Assembly (NCBI GenBank): GCA_964473255.1
Contig: CAYYOT010000020.1
Coordinates: 1-64,000 of the forward strand
Source: Kuafuiihalomonas sp964473255
GTDB taxonomy: Bacteria; Myxococcota; Kuafuiibacteriia; Kuafuiibacteriales; Kuafuiibacteriaceae
Reading direction: 5' to 3'
Length of the DNA: 64,000 nucleotides
The notes under the pieces are model-generated. The model had not been told where the DNA came from, searched no databases, and was given only the letters and a program-made list of their open reading frames with translations. Both the position numbers and the translations under genes were made by a program. Shown in pieces: positions 1 through 8,884 of the stretch (positions are counted from its first letter, which is position 1; each line of letters opens with the position of its first letter).

Positions 1-421
1 TGCTGATCCCTGGCAGATGCGCGGCTTTCCTGGCAAAGTCCGTCAGCTTGCCTGGGAGGCGAGAGGGCACTCGAGGGAGCCACGGAATCACGGAGGTCAG
101 GTTGACGTCCGGCAGGCCCGGTATACCCAAAAGCATGTCGCCGTCCGGAGAGATACGAATGCGCTGAACCTCGAGACCCAAAGGCAGCCGGACCGGTGGT
201 TCGAGGCGCCCGTGGGAGGACGCGGGATCGATGGTGCCGCCGTCGATGGCGAGGTCCACGACCGCGCTGGTGTCGAGGTTCCAGACGAATGGACCGATCC
301 TCAAGCCGCGATGAGACAGCGGTACGTGAAGCTGGGCGCGGCCCGCCTCGATCCAGCCCAAGACGTCGGTGGGACTGGGCCGCTCCACGTGGAAGAGGCG
401 GAAGGTACGCGTCTCGAACAC
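1..421 (-). CDS. Hypothetical protein, C-terminus cut by window edge
   Basis: The reading frame starts with GTG at 421 and runs off the window at base 1, so about 140 N-terminal residues are visible. An in-frame stop lies just upstream (428-430) and a GAGGG Shine-Dalgarno sits 5 nt before the GTG, which fixes the start. The visible part mixes hydrophobic and charged residues, has no signal peptide or transmembrane segment, and matches no family I recognise. It follows the E1 beta gene after 11 bp and is probably co-transcribed. An E2 acyltransferase would be the usual neighbour here, but no lipoyl DKA motif or E2 features are present. Confidence 0.55.
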   Translation of the reverse strand, partial: MFETRTFRLFHVERPSPTDVLGWIEAGRAQLHVPLSHRGLRIGPFVWNLDTSAVVDLAIDGGTIDPASSHGRLEPPVRLPLGLEVQRIRISPDGDMLLGIPGLPDVNLTSVIPWLPRVPSRLPGKLTDFARKAAHLPGIS

Positions 422-432
422 GGTCCCTCAGC

Positions 433-1491
433 TCACGCGAACTGGGCCGCGAGGTCTCGTATCGCCTCTTCGATCCCGTCGCCCTGGGGAACCTGATTGC
501 GCTCCAGGTTCCACGCCAGCCCGATGCCGGGCGTCGCGACTCCGGCCAGCAGTTTCGGGGGAGCCTCCAGGTCGTAGAAGAGCTCCTCGGTCACCCGGCG
601 GATCAAGTGCTCGCCGAAGTTCGTGATCTCGGTGTCTTCGTTCACCTGCAGGAAGCGCCGGGTTTTGCGGACCGAGGCCTCGATCGCCGTCCAGTCGTAC
701 GGATGAAGTGTGCGCAGGTCGATCACCTCAGCGGAAACACCCTCTTCTTCGAGCCTGTCGGCGGCAGCCAGGCAGAGCGGAGCGGTTCTTCCGTAGGTCA
801 CGACGGTCACGTCGGTCCCCGTCCGCAGGAGCTTGGCCGGCCCGATCGGAATCTCGAAATCAGGGACGTCCGGCCAGCTCGGTTTCCAGCCCTCCCGCGC
901 GGCGCCCACCGGGGCGTCGATCATCTTGGAGAGAGCGCGAGCTTCGTCCGGCTCGCCCGGTATCTTCTCCGTCCCCGGAATCCGGATCAGCGCCTTCGGG
1001 TAGAGGAACATCACCGGATTCGGATCCTTGATGGCCGAAATCAACAGGCCGTAGCAGTCGACCGGCGTCGACGGAAGGACCACCTTCCAACCGCCGATGT
1101 GCGTCATCATCGCGTCGAAGGAATGCGAGTGATAGAGCGAGCCGTGAATGCCCGAGCCGACCGGAGTCATGATGACCAAGGGGACGCTGAACTGGCCGTT
1201 CGACGACCAGCGACAGTTGCCGATCAGCTTGAGAAGATCGATCGTGTTGAAGATGTAGTCGCAGAATTGGACCTCGGCGACGTTCCGTTTTCCGGCCAAG
1301 GCCAGCCCGAAGGACGTGCCCACGATACCGCGCTCGTCGAGCGGCGAATTCCACGCTGTCTCGAGGCCTTGGGTACAAGTGAAGACGCCTCCGAGCGGCG
1401 GTCCCACGTCTTCCCCGAAGATGTCCGTCACTCCGAGTTCGGTCTCGCCCTTGTGGAGGGCCATGCGGATTGCTTGTGCGATGGTGGCCAC
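433..1491 (-). CDS. 2-oxoacid dehydrogenase E1 component, beta subunit
   Basis: This is the beta subunit of a thiamine-diphosphate-dependent 2-oxoacid dehydrogenase E1, most likely of branched-chain or pyruvate type. It forms an alpha2beta2 enzyme with the upstream gene and decarboxylates a 2-oxoacid before acyl transfer to E2. Family hallmarks are the GEDVG-x5-GVF segment near the N-terminus, the EVQFCDY stretch, and the C-terminal transketolase domain (VIDLRTLHPYDW, then VNEDTE). The length of about 352 residues is normal. I place the start at GTG 1491, four bases after the E1 alpha stop and 9 nt downstream of a GAGG site. An in-frame TTG at 1509 would overlap the alpha gene. The exact 2-oxoacid cannot be read from sequence, and no E2 or E3 gene is in the window. 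Confidence 0.88.
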   Translation of the reverse strand: MATIAQAIRMALHKGETELGVTDIFGEDVGPPLGGVFTCTQGLETAWNSPLDERGIVGTSFGLALAGKRNVAEVQFCDYIFNTIDLLKLIGNCRWSSNGQFSVPLVIMTPVGSGIHGSLYHSHSFDAMMTHIGGWKVVLPSTPVDCYGLLISAIKDPNPVMFLYPKALIRIPGTEKIPGEPDEARALSKMIDAPVGAAREGWKPSWPDVPDFEIPIGPAKLLRTGTDVTVVTYGRTAPLCLAAADRLEEEGVSAEVIDLRTLHPYDWTAIEASVRKTRRFLQVNEDTEITNFGEHLIRRVTEELFYDLEAPPKLLAGVATPGIGLAWNLERNQVPQGDGIEEAIRDLAAQFA

Positions 1492-1495
1492 GTGG

Positions 1496-2509
1496 TCAGT
1501 CCTCGGCAAACGTGTGGTCGAAGATCGTCGATGGGTCTGGGTCCGGCTCGCTGCGGACCTCCTTCAAGAGCTCGGTCATGGTCGCAGCGAACTCATCGCG
1601 CAGATTGTCGCACGCCGCCCGATCGATGAGGCCCTCGGAAATGAGCTGGTCCTCGAACTCGCGGATGCAGTCACGCTCGTCTTCCACCCGGGCCGCCCCC
1701 GACGACGATGAATGACCGTGCAGTCGAGAGGTGTAGGCCTCGAGCACGAAGGGCTTTCGCTCGGTGCGCACGTAGCTCATCACTTCCGAGAGCTTGGTCC
1801 AGGAAGCCACGGGGTCGTTCCCATCCACGACATCCCATCGAATGCCGAATGGCTCGCCACGGAAGGCGATGATGCGGTCGCCGTGCACTTCGTCGAAAGC
1901 GGTGGAGATGCCCCAGCGATTGTTGACGACGATGATGAGGATGGGAAGCTCACGTCCCGGCCGGCTGGACCAGTTCAGACAGGTTGCGAAGTCGCCCTCG
2001 GCGCTCCCGGCGTCTCCGCCGTTCACGATCGTGATCGCATTCCCGCCATGCTGAAGCTGCGCCAGCGCCGTGCCGGGAGCCACCGAGTACTGCGTTTCGA
2101 TGGTCGACGTACCGGGCACCACGTTCCAGTCGTAGACCGCCAAGTGATTGATGAAGTTCCGGCCCCCGGAGAAGGGGTCGGTAGCCTTGGAGGCCATCTG
2201 GCGGATGGCGTCCTTCGGTTCCATCCCCATGGCCAAGAGGATGGCCGAGCTTCGGTAGTGGAGATGGAGGTAATCGTAATCGAGCCCCTGGCCCTTTTTC
2301 GTCAGCAGGCCCAGCGGGATGTTGAAGGCCTCCTCGCCAGGACCTCCGATCCAGAAGAAGCCGTCGCTCGACTTGGCCATCTTGATGAGACGCTCTTCGA
2401 GCGCTCGGGCTTCCGTCATGAGCCGATGGACCCTCAGCTTGTCCATCGGCGGGCTCGTTCCCTTGTAGGCTTCGGGAACACCCCGGAGCGTTTGAGCCGC
2501 GGCCGTCAT
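1496..2509 (-). CDS. 2-oxoacid dehydrogenase E1 component, alpha subunit
   Basis: This is the alpha subunit of a two-chain E1 dehydrogenase, 337 residues. The thiamine-diphosphate motif is recognisable as GGDAGSAEGDF followed about 25 residues later by NNRWGIS. The usual GDG is GDA here, as in some branched-chain-type enzymes. The loop YTSRLHGHSSSSG matches the region that carries the regulatory serine in mitochondrial branched-chain E1 alpha. ATG at 2509 is preceded by GGAG. The gene is followed after 4 bp by E1 beta and preceded by panD with a 74-bp gap. Branched-chain 2-oxoacid dehydrogenase is my preferred reading because iso-fatty acids are prominent in myxobacteria, but that preference is inference. 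Confidence 0.87.
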   Translation of the reverse strand: MTAAAQTLRGVPEAYKGTSPPMDKLRVHRLMTEARALEERLIKMAKSSDGFFWIGGPGEEAFNIPLGLLTKKGQGLDYDYLHLHYRSSAILLAMGMEPKDAIRQMASKATDPFSGGRNFINHLAVYDWNVVPGTSTIETQYSVAPGTALAQLQHGGNAITIVNGGDAGSAEGDFATCLNWSSRPGRELPILIIVVNNRWGISTAFDEVHGDRIIAFRGEPFGIRWDVVDGNDPVASWTKLSEVMSYVRTERKPFVLEAYTSRLHGHSSSSGAARVEDERDCIREFEDQLISEGLIDRAACDNLRDEFAATMTELLKEVRSEPDPDPSTIFDHTFAED

Positions 2510-2583
2510 CCGGTTCTCCGCCTACCCTCCCGGAAGCGGTTCGTCCAATGGCTTTGCCGCCTGAGTGCCCCCGAAGCTGCGGG

Positions 2584-2958
2584 TCAGGCGTCCGGTTCGT
2601 ATCGGACCAGCTCCTTGACCGTGTTGTCCTCGTTCATGAGTGCCACCGACGGCCGGGTGCGGCGATACTCCTCGTCGGTCATGAAGGCAGGATGCAAGAT
2701 GATCACCCGATCGCCGGGCTCGAAGTCACGGGCGGCCGCGCCGTTCAGCTCGATGCGCCGCGACCCGGCCGGGGCTTCGAATACATAGGTCTCGAGCCGC
2801 AGGCCGCTTCGGCAGTTCGCCACGACCACCCAGTCGTTCACCCGCATGCCCACCGCGTCGAGGATGGCGCGATCGATGGTGATCGAACCCATGTAGTCGG
2901 GGTGGGCTGCCGTGACGGTCGCCATATGGATCTTGGCCAAGATCGAAGGGCGCAGCAT
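2584..2958 (-). CDS. panD: Aspartate 1-decarboxylase (pantothenate synthesis)
   Basis: PanD converts L-aspartate to beta-alanine for pantothenate and coenzyme A. It is made as a proenzyme that cleaves itself to form a pyruvoyl cofactor. At 124 residues the protein has the normal length, and every key residue sits at the numbering known from E. coli: Lys9, His11, the Gly24-Ser25 cleavage site, Arg54 and Tyr58, followed by the LNGAAAR segment. The start is 11 bp after the upstream hybrid kinase. The gene leads into the E1 dehydrogenase genes, and both produce or use CoA-linked metabolism, so an operon is plausible. Confidence 0.96.
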   Translation of the reverse strand: MLRPSILAKIHMATVTAAHPDYMGSITIDRAILDAVGMRVNDWVVVANCRSGLRLETYVFEAPAGSRRIELNGAAARDFEPGDRVIILHPAFMTDEEYRRTRPSVALMNEDNTVKELVRYEPDA

Positions 2959-2969
2959 CCGCGTGAAGG

Positions 2970-4901
2970 CTACTCGATCCTGAGCCCGTCGCCACGGGTT
3001 TTCTGCGCCGCGTCAGGGGCGCGGTTCGACCGGTTGGCGAGGAGTTCTTGCAGATTGTCGAGGTCGACCGGCTTCACCAGATGAGCATCGAATCCGGAGG
3101 CTCGAGCGCGTTCGACGTCGCGAGGCTGGCCGTAGCCCGAGACGGCGATGAGGTAGGGGCGGTAAACAGAGGCGTCGAGGCTTTCGACGAGTCGATACCC
3201 ATCCATGCCCGGTAGCCCGATATCGACCAAGGCCACATCCGGCGCCTGGCTCTGAATCAGATTCAGACCCGCCGGACCGTCGTAGGCGATGTCCACCGCG
3301 TGACCAAGATCCTCGAGCAGGGCGCCCAGTGCGGTCGCCGCGTCGCGATTGTCCTCGATGAGGGCGATCCGAAGCCGGGGGGCCTGGCCGTCGGAGTGCT
3401 TCACTTCGACCGCGAGAGACTCGGCGGTATCCACCAGCCTCGGCAGCTCGATGACGAACCGACTCCCGTGACCGAGCCCGTCGCTTTCCGCCCAGATCCG
3501 GCCGTCGTGGAACTCGATGAGGCTGCGGGCGACGGTCAGGCCGATACCCAGTCCGCCTTCCGACCGGGCCAGTGACTGGTCGGCTTGTTCGAAGAGCTCG
3601 AAAACCGATTCGAGGCGATGGGCTTCGATGCCTCTTCCCTGGTCTCGAACCGAGATCCGGACCCCCTGGTCGCCTTGGGTGGACAGCTCGACGTCGATCC
3701 GCGTTTCCGGTGGAGAATATCGGACCGCATTCATCAGAACGTTGGTGAGACCCTGCTCGATACGAACCGGGTCGACGTTGACGAGGACGCCGGTTTCCGC
3801 GAGCTGAACCGCGATGGTCTGCGCGCGTTCGTCGGCTTGAGACCGCACGACGCCGACCGCGTGTTCGAGGATTTCGACGAGGTTCGCGCGACGACGCTCG
3901 AGGGTCACTTTTCCTCGGGTCATCCGAGAAACGTCGAGCAGGTCATCGACCAGCCGGGATAGGTGGGAGACCTGACGCCGCAGCCCCCCCCGCAGCTTGA
4001 CGGACGCTTCGTCGCGGGAGCCGATGCGCTCCTGAAGCTGAAGGGCCGTCGAAATCGCGTGCAGGGGGTTTCGAAGCTCGTGGGCGAGCATGGCCAAGAA
4101 CTCGTCTTTGCGCCGTGCGTCCTCGCTGAGCTCCTGAGCTCGACGACGCTGCTCCTCCTGCAAGATCCACTGACCGGTCCGGTCCGAGACCACCACCACC
4201 CAGCGCTCGGCGTTGGGCGACGGCGAAGGGATCGGGTCGAGCACGTATCGATAGTGCCGATCGCGGTGCTGCACTTCGCCGGAGAGGTGCCCCTGGCGCC
4301 CGAGTCCGGCGGCCGCCGAACGCAGCCGGCCGGGCAGCAGCTCCTCCAGGCGCTCGGCCGCGGTGTCGAGATGATCGTCGGGACCGAGACGTAGGAGCTT
4401 GCGCATCGCGGGATTCATGCGGAGCAGACGACCTCCACCGGATGCGACGGCGACCGCATCGCCGAGGGCGTCGAAGGTTCGCTGCCAGTCCTGAGCTGCT
4501 TGGCGCAGAGCGTCTTCGGCCTCACGGGCTCGCAAGAGAGCATTGACGGTGGCCACCAGCTCGAGCGGCTCCAACGGCTGAGCGAGGTAGCCGTCCGCGC
4601 CGCTCTCCAGGCCTTCGATCTTTCGCTCCGAGCTTATGAACGTCGCCGACGTCTGCAGCACCGGGATCGACGCGGTGGCGGAGTCGGATTTGAGGATCCG
4701 ACAGACCTCCAATCCGCTGAGATCCGGAAGCTTGACGTCGAGCACGACCAGGGCTGCACCCTCGCGGGCCATGGCGAGGGCTTCGGCTCCGGTGGCCGCC
4801 TCGCGCACCCAAAACCCCTCCCGCTGAAGGATTCGCGTGACGACGTACCGAGCGGCTTCTTCGTCGTTGACGTTGAGGACGAACTGCTGAGGCAGATCCA
4901 T
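2970..4901 (-). CDS. Hybrid histidine kinase (REC-PAS-HisKA-HATPase-REC)
   Basis: This is a 643-residue cytoplasmic signalling kinase without membrane segments. An N-terminal receiver domain (about 5-125, phospho-acceptor in VVLDVKLPD) is followed by a PAS-like domain (about 130-260), a HisKA H-box (FLAMLAHELRNPLHAI), an ATPase domain with NVLMNAVRYSP and the G-boxes DQGRGI and GGLGIGLTVA, and a C-terminal receiver (ALVDIGLPGMDG with a conserved VKP lysine). The order suggests input from a partner kinase through the first receiver and output through the second. The gene begins 5 bp after another hybrid kinase, which itself overlaps a B12-binding protein, so these three probably form one signalling unit. 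No DNA-binding output domain is present. Confidence 0.92.
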   Translation of the reverse strand: MDLPQQFVLNVNDEEAARYVVTRILQREGFWVREAATGAEALAMAREGAALVVLDVKLPDLSGLEVCRILKSDSATASIPVLQTSATFISSERKIEGLESGADGYLAQPLEPLELVATVNALLRAREAEDALRQAAQDWQRTFDALGDAVAVASGGGRLLRMNPAMRKLLRLGPDDHLDTAAERLEELLPGRLRSAAAGLGRQGHLSGEVQHRDRHYRYVLDPIPSPSPNAERWVVVVSDRTGQWILQEEQRRRAQELSEDARRKDEFLAMLAHELRNPLHAISTALQLQERIGSRDEASVKLRGGLRRQVSHLSRLVDDLLDVSRMTRGKVTLERRRANLVEILEHAVGVVRSQADERAQTIAVQLAETGVLVNVDPVRIEQGLTNVLMNAVRYSPPETRIDVELSTQGDQGVRISVRDQGRGIEAHRLESVFELFEQADQSLARSEGGLGIGLTVARSLIEFHDGRIWAESDGLGHGSRFVIELPRLVDTAESLAVEVKHSDGQAPRLRIALIEDNRDAATALGALLEDLGHAVDIAYDGPAGLNLIQSQAPDVALVDIGLPGMDGYRLVESLDASVYRPYLIAVSGYGQPRDVERARASGFDAHLVKPVDLDNLQELLANRSNRAPDAAQKTRGDGLRIE

Positions 4902-4906
4902 CGAAA

Positions 4907-6934
4907 TCAGGGCTTCCGCATATGGGGTCTGCCGACCTCGGACTGCATCAACGCCTCGCGAATCCGGGCCATGGCCACTTCCCGACTGAGATTTCTCTTG
5001 GGAATGATCGACGCCGTATCCTTGGCCAACCGACGACGTTCGTCGTCCGTCAGGTCTTTCGAAGTTTGGATCAGGACCGGGATGTTGCGGGTCTGGGGGT
5101 CGACCTTCAGCTCGTCGAGCACGTCGAAAGCGGTCTCCGACTGTAGGATGAAGTCGAGCAGAATGACGTGCGGTCGCTCGCGTCGAGCGGCGGAGATACC
5201 TTCCGCGGCCGTCCGGGCTTCGATGATGCGCAAGGAATCATCGGCCAGCATTTTTCGGACCAGATAGCGTGCGACTTCGTCATCGTCGATGACCAGGACT
5301 CGCTCGACCGGGCCTCGGACGCGAGCCAATCGCTCCAGCCTTCGCCGGAGCTGCTCCTCGTTGAGGGGCTTCACGAAGAATTCGTCGGCTCCCAAGGCTC
5401 GCGCCTGGTGTTCGCCATTCATCACGGTCACGACGAGGACCGGGATGTCGCGGGTCGCAGCCTCCGATTTCAACTCTTGGAGGAAGGTCCAGGTAGAGTC
5501 GCCCTCGAGCATGACATCGAGGACGATGGCCGAGGGGCGAAGCCGGGTCAGCGCTTCGCGCGCGCCGGCTACGGTGCGAGCGGGGACGACCTGAAATCCC
5601 GAGTTGCGAAGATACCGCTCGTAGAGAAACAAGGTTTGACGGTCGTCTTCGACCACCAGGATCGGCGAGCGAGAGGGGTCGAGATTCTCGGCCTCGGACT
5701 CGAGCTCGCGCATCATCTGCGCCTCGCTATGAACCATCGGGATCTCCAACACGAAGCTCGAGCCTTGGCCCTCCGTGCTGGTGACGCGGATCCGACCCTC
5801 GAGCATGTCGGCGAGCTTTCGGCAGAGCGGTAGGCCCAGCCCCGTGCCCTTCACGGTTTCCTGGATGGGATGCGAAACCCGATGAAACTCATCGAAGATG
5901 CGCTCGATCTCGCCGGCGGGAATGCCGATGCCCGAGTCCTCCACCGTGAAGTGAACCGCGGTGCCGCGCTGTTCGGCCACGATGCGGACGTGGCCCTTCA
6001 CCGTGAACTTGAGCGCGTTGGTGACGAGATTCTTGAGGATCTGAGCGAGCTTGTTTTCGTCGGTTTCGACGACCGGCAGGTCGTCCGGCGGAGGTACGAA
6101 CTCCAACCGAACGTCGGGATTCGTGGCCAGCGGTCGGAACATCCCGCGAAGCGCACTGAAGAGGTCGTCCACCCGGAAGCTCGAAAGGCGCAAGGTCATC
6201 TTCCCCGACTCGAGCTTCGTGAGGTCGAGGACGTCGTCGGCCAACTCGGTGAGGCTCGTGGCCGAGCGCAAGATGAAGTTGAGCTGCTTCTTCTGCTCCT
6301 CGGACAGGGGCCCGTCCTCTTCATCGAGGAGAATGCGCGTGAGTCCCAAGATCGAGTTCAGCGGTGTTCGAAACTCGTGCGAGACATTACTGACCAGGCG
6401 AGCCTTGACCTCGGCCATCTGCATCAATGACTCCGCCTTCTCTTCGACCTCGTCGTGCAGCGCCATCATGCCCCGAGCCGAGTCTTCCAGCTCGTGATTC
6501 AAGCGCTTCAGCTCGCCGTTTTGGCGTCGGAGCTCCGCCTGCTGGGACTCCGATCGACGATGGAGGTGGGCTAGCTCCTGCATGCCTTCCCGTACCTGCG
6601 TGAGGGCGCGATCAAGGTCGGGGGGGACGGGGCTACCGACGATCAGCAATCGCCCATCCTGTCGAGGCATGCCACGGAGTCGGACGGCGATTGGGGCGCC
6701 GTTCACGGCGAGCGCGAGCTCCCACTCGCCGGTCGGCCCGTGTTCCGCTCGCCGGAGGAACTCGTTGAGCTTGGCGGTCGATCCTTCGACCAAGCGTCGA
6801 TGGAGCTCATCGCCTCCCTTCAGCTCGACCAGTTCTTCAGCACACCGATCGGCCTCCAAGACGTGGCCCTCGGGCCCGCAGACCAGCACGAACTCGCGCC
6901 GGAGCTCGGCGAGATCGTCACGCTTATCCAGCAC
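4907..6934 (-). CDS. Hybrid histidine kinase with two C-terminal receivers
   Basis: This is a 675-residue soluble kinase. A PAS-like N-terminal domain (about 15-130) and a long coiled coil lead into HisKA (VSNVSHEFRTPLNSI), an ATPase domain (LVTNALKFT, DSGIGIP, GTGLGLPLC), and two receivers (IVLDVMLEG and ILLDFILQ). I choose GTG 6934 as the start because GGAG lies 7 nt upstream. The frame stays open further upstream, but that part only shadows the preceding gene. The start lies inside the last 11 bases of the B12-binding gene, a classic translational-coupling arrangement that makes the B12 protein the likely sensory partner. The second receiver ends with an IPKRNLS segment in place of the usual KP motif, so it may be atypical. 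Confidence 0.9.
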   Translation of the reverse strand: MLDKRDDLAELRREFVLVCGPEGHVLEADRCAEELVELKGGDELHRRLVEGSTAKLNEFLRRAEHGPTGEWELALAVNGAPIAVRLRGMPRQDGRLLIVGSPVPPDLDRALTQVREGMQELAHLHRRSESQQAELRRQNGELKRLNHELEDSARGMMALHDEVEEKAESLMQMAEVKARLVSNVSHEFRTPLNSILGLTRILLDEEDGPLSEEQKKQLNFILRSATSLTELADDVLDLTKLESGKMTLRLSSFRVDDLFSALRGMFRPLATNPDVRLEFVPPPDDLPVVETDENKLAQILKNLVTNALKFTVKGHVRIVAEQRGTAVHFTVEDSGIGIPAGEIERIFDEFHRVSHPIQETVKGTGLGLPLCRKLADMLEGRIRVTSTEGQGSSFVLEIPMVHSEAQMMRELESEAENLDPSRSPILVVEDDRQTLFLYERYLRNSGFQVVPARTVAGAREALTRLRPSAIVLDVMLEGDSTWTFLQELKSEAATRDIPVLVVTVMNGEHQARALGADEFFVKPLNEEQLRRRLERLARVRGPVERVLVIDDDEVARYLVRKMLADDSLRIIEARTAAEGISAARRERPHVILLDFILQSETAFDVLDELKVDPQTRNIPVLIQTSKDLTDDERRRLAKDTASIIPKRNLSREVAMARIREALMQSEVGRPHMRKP

Positions 6935-7607
6935 GGGCCGACTCCGGGGGACGCATCGCCCCCACCAGCTGCTCGATGACGACCGTCGTGACCTCGTCCG
7001 GCCCGCGGGCGGCACCGGAAAGACCGATGCGATCCACCCACGACTGATCCCTCGACTCCAAAGCCAAGCCGCCGGCGTAGATCGGGAAGGTCGGACCGAA
7101 CGATGCGCGAACGGTGCGGACCGCTTCCTCGAGAGAACCGAGGAGCGAGGTTAGCGTGACCGAAAGCGCGAGGGCATCGGCTTGGCGGTCGCGAAGTGTC
7201 GACACCAGATTGTCGTGAGGTACGTTGGCGCCGAGGTACATCACCGAGATCCCCGCCATCTCCATCAGGTCGCACACCATTCGAGCCGCAAAGTCGTGAC
7301 CCTCTCCCTGAACACACCCCAAGACCACCGAGCATCTCGCGTCCGGCTGTCTCGGAAGGTGGGGGTAGAGCTGGGCCAGACCGAGCTCCGCGATCGACGT
7401 GGCCACGTGCTCGCCGGCCACGGTTATCTGATTCGACTCCCAGAGCCTTCCCACTTCGCGCTGGGCCTCGCGGATGACGCCCAAGTGCAGCTCCGGCACA
7501 GAAAGACCTTCGCCGAGGCCCTCATCGAGAAGGAGACGAAGTCCCTCCCGGCGGTCCCCGCGAAGTTGAGCAGCCACGAAACGTTCGCGAAGCGACGTCA
7601 CGTCCAC
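6924..7607 (-). CDS. Stand-alone B12-binding protein with CarH-type Wx9EH motif
   Basis: This 227-residue protein has a four-helix cap (about 1-85) and a Rossmann-type cobalamin-binding domain (about 90-220). In the cap, Trp56 and Glu66-His67 form W-x9-E-H, the motif that contacts adenosylcobalamin and confers light sensing in CarH. In the Rossmann domain the B12 loop reads E102-G-H104-D-F-A107, so the cobalt-ligating histidine is present, Asp is replaced by Glu and the usual Gly by Ala. There is no MerR DNA-binding domain. The GTG start at 7607 has AGGG 7 nt upstream. It is the first gene of a run that continues into two hybrid kinases. I infer that it signals to a kinase by protein contact. 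A corrinoid-protein role in methyl transfer is less likely because no methyltransferase is nearby. Confidence 0.85.
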   Translation of the reverse strand: MDVTSLRERFVAAQLRGDRREGLRLLLDEGLGEGLSVPELHLGVIREAQREVGRLWESNQITVAGEHVATSIAELGLAQLYPHLPRQPDARCSVVLGCVQGEGHDFAARMVCDLMEMAGISVMYLGANVPHDNLVSTLRDRQADALALSVTLTSLLGSLEEAVRTVRASFGPTFPIYAGGLALESRDQSWVDRIGLSGAARGPDEVTTVVIEQLVGAMRPPESARAG

Positions 7608-7671
7608 CGCGTAACCCTAGACGACGTGGGGACCAGGGCTCAACGAATCCCCGCAAGGCAGGGATTACCTG

Positions 7672-8883
7672 TTGGCCCGGAAGCGACGAGTGAGGCAGTC
7701 TCACCCACACCCAGCCGTGCCTGACCCGCTGCTACTCCCTTCGATCGCCATGCTCACCGGAGGGGGCCTCCTCGCGGCCCGCGATTACCTGCTCCGCCGC
7801 CTCGAGGGCCCCGAAGACCGCTATATGGCCCTGTACGGCAAGCGTGACTGGGAAGCATCGAATATGGACCTGGCCCTCCACGTCGCGCCCGAGGCCAGCG
7901 ATCGGTTCAAAGAGGCTTTCGTCGAGCGTCTTCGGGACCATATGGCCGCCGACCCGGAGGCGACGAAACTCTTGCGGGAAGAGGCCAGCTTCCACGGCGA
8001 CCGGCTCACCTTCACGGAGGAGCCGGACATGCCGGCCGAGCGCCTCCTTCGGCCGCGCCGCGGGTTGTACCTCGATCTGGAGCTCGAGGGGCGGATCCGT
8101 GTCGTGTGGAACCACATGCAAACGGACGGAGTCGGCATGTGGAACGCCCTCCGGGGTATGTTCGACCCGAATCCCCCGCTGATCCCCTACCGCGAGGTGC
8201 CGAGCCCGCCCCCGTTCGTCCCCGAGATCCTGGCTCTGCCCTCCGCCGCTCGCCGGCTCGTATGGCGAGGACGCCTCCGTCGGCAGGCACCGGATTCGCC
8301 GCTCACCCGTGGTCTTGCGATCTGGGAAGCGAAAGAGGTCCGGGGCGCACGGCAGCAGACGCGGGGTTCTTTCAACCTCGTCACCAGCGCGCTCGTAACC
8401 CAGGAAGTGTTTCGGCGGCATCCGGATCGGGAACGACTGAACGTCGGTCTGACCGCGTACTTTCCTTTCCTGAAGGGTCGAAACAAGTATGGGGTCTTTC
8501 TGTGCCAGGTTCGCCGCGGCTCCCTGACCGCCGTCGTCGAGCAGCTGACCAAGCAGACCAAGAACCCCATGCTGGCCTGGGGACGGTCGGCGGCCCAGGC
8601 CTATGCGCTGCGCCGCATGCCCGACGGAGCCTTCGCCCGGGTGGTTTCGTACTATCGGAAGCAGATCGACGTGCTGATCAGCAGCCTCCCCGTGGGACGT
8701 CGTCCGGTTTCGTTGGCCGAGATCCCGACGGTGATCTCCTGCCACCCTTGGGAGCTTACGCTGCCGTACTATTTCCTCCTCGTGGGGACGCGCTCTCAGC
8801 TACACGTCTCTTTCACTTCGCGGTTCTCCCAGGACGCCAACTTTCTCGATCTGCAGGCGGCACTGGCCGCGAACGTATCCTAG
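7672..8883 (+). CDS. HxxxDG acyltransferase-like protein
   Basis: This protein is about 400 residues long. The sequence His148-Met-Gln-Thr-Asp152-Gly (VWNHMQTDGVG) fits the HxxxDG catalytic motif of CoA-dependent acyltransferases such as wax-ester synthases, condensation domains and alcohol acetyltransferases. The second half (AYFPFLKGRNKYG, then a hydrophobic-basic region) is compatible with that two-lobed fold. There is no signal peptide. The start is uncertain: TTG 7672 gives the longest frame, while GTG 7717 or ATG 7750 are alternatives without a convincing ribosome site. It stands alone between a divergent signalling operon and the convergent nudC gene. The substrate is unknown. Confidence 0.5.
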   Translation: MARKRRVRQSHPHPAVPDPLLLPSIAMLTGGGLLAARDYLLRRLEGPEDRYMALYGKRDWEASNMDLALHVAPEASDRFKEAFVERLRDHMAADPEATKLLREEASFHGDRLTFTEEPDMPAERLLRPRRGLYLDLELEGRIRVVWNHMQTDGVGMWNALRGMFDPNPPLIPYREVPSPPPFVPEILALPSAARRLVWRGRLRRQAPDSPLTRGLAIWEAKEVRGARQQTRGSFNLVTSALVTQEVFRRHPDRERLNVGLTAYFPFLKGRNKYGVFLCQVRRGSLTAVVEQLTKQTKNPMLAWGRSAAQAYALRRMPDGAFARVVSYYRKQIDVLISSLPVGRRPVSLAEIPTVISCHPWELTLPYYFLLVGTRSQLHVSFTSRFSQDANFLDLQAALAANVS

Positions 8884-8884
8884 T

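Noticed and set aside
196..1629. Long open plus-strand frame of 477 codons
   Set aside because: It lies opposite the E1 beta gene and is Arg/Pro/Gly-rich with no domain signature, as expected for an antisense frame in GC-rich DNA.
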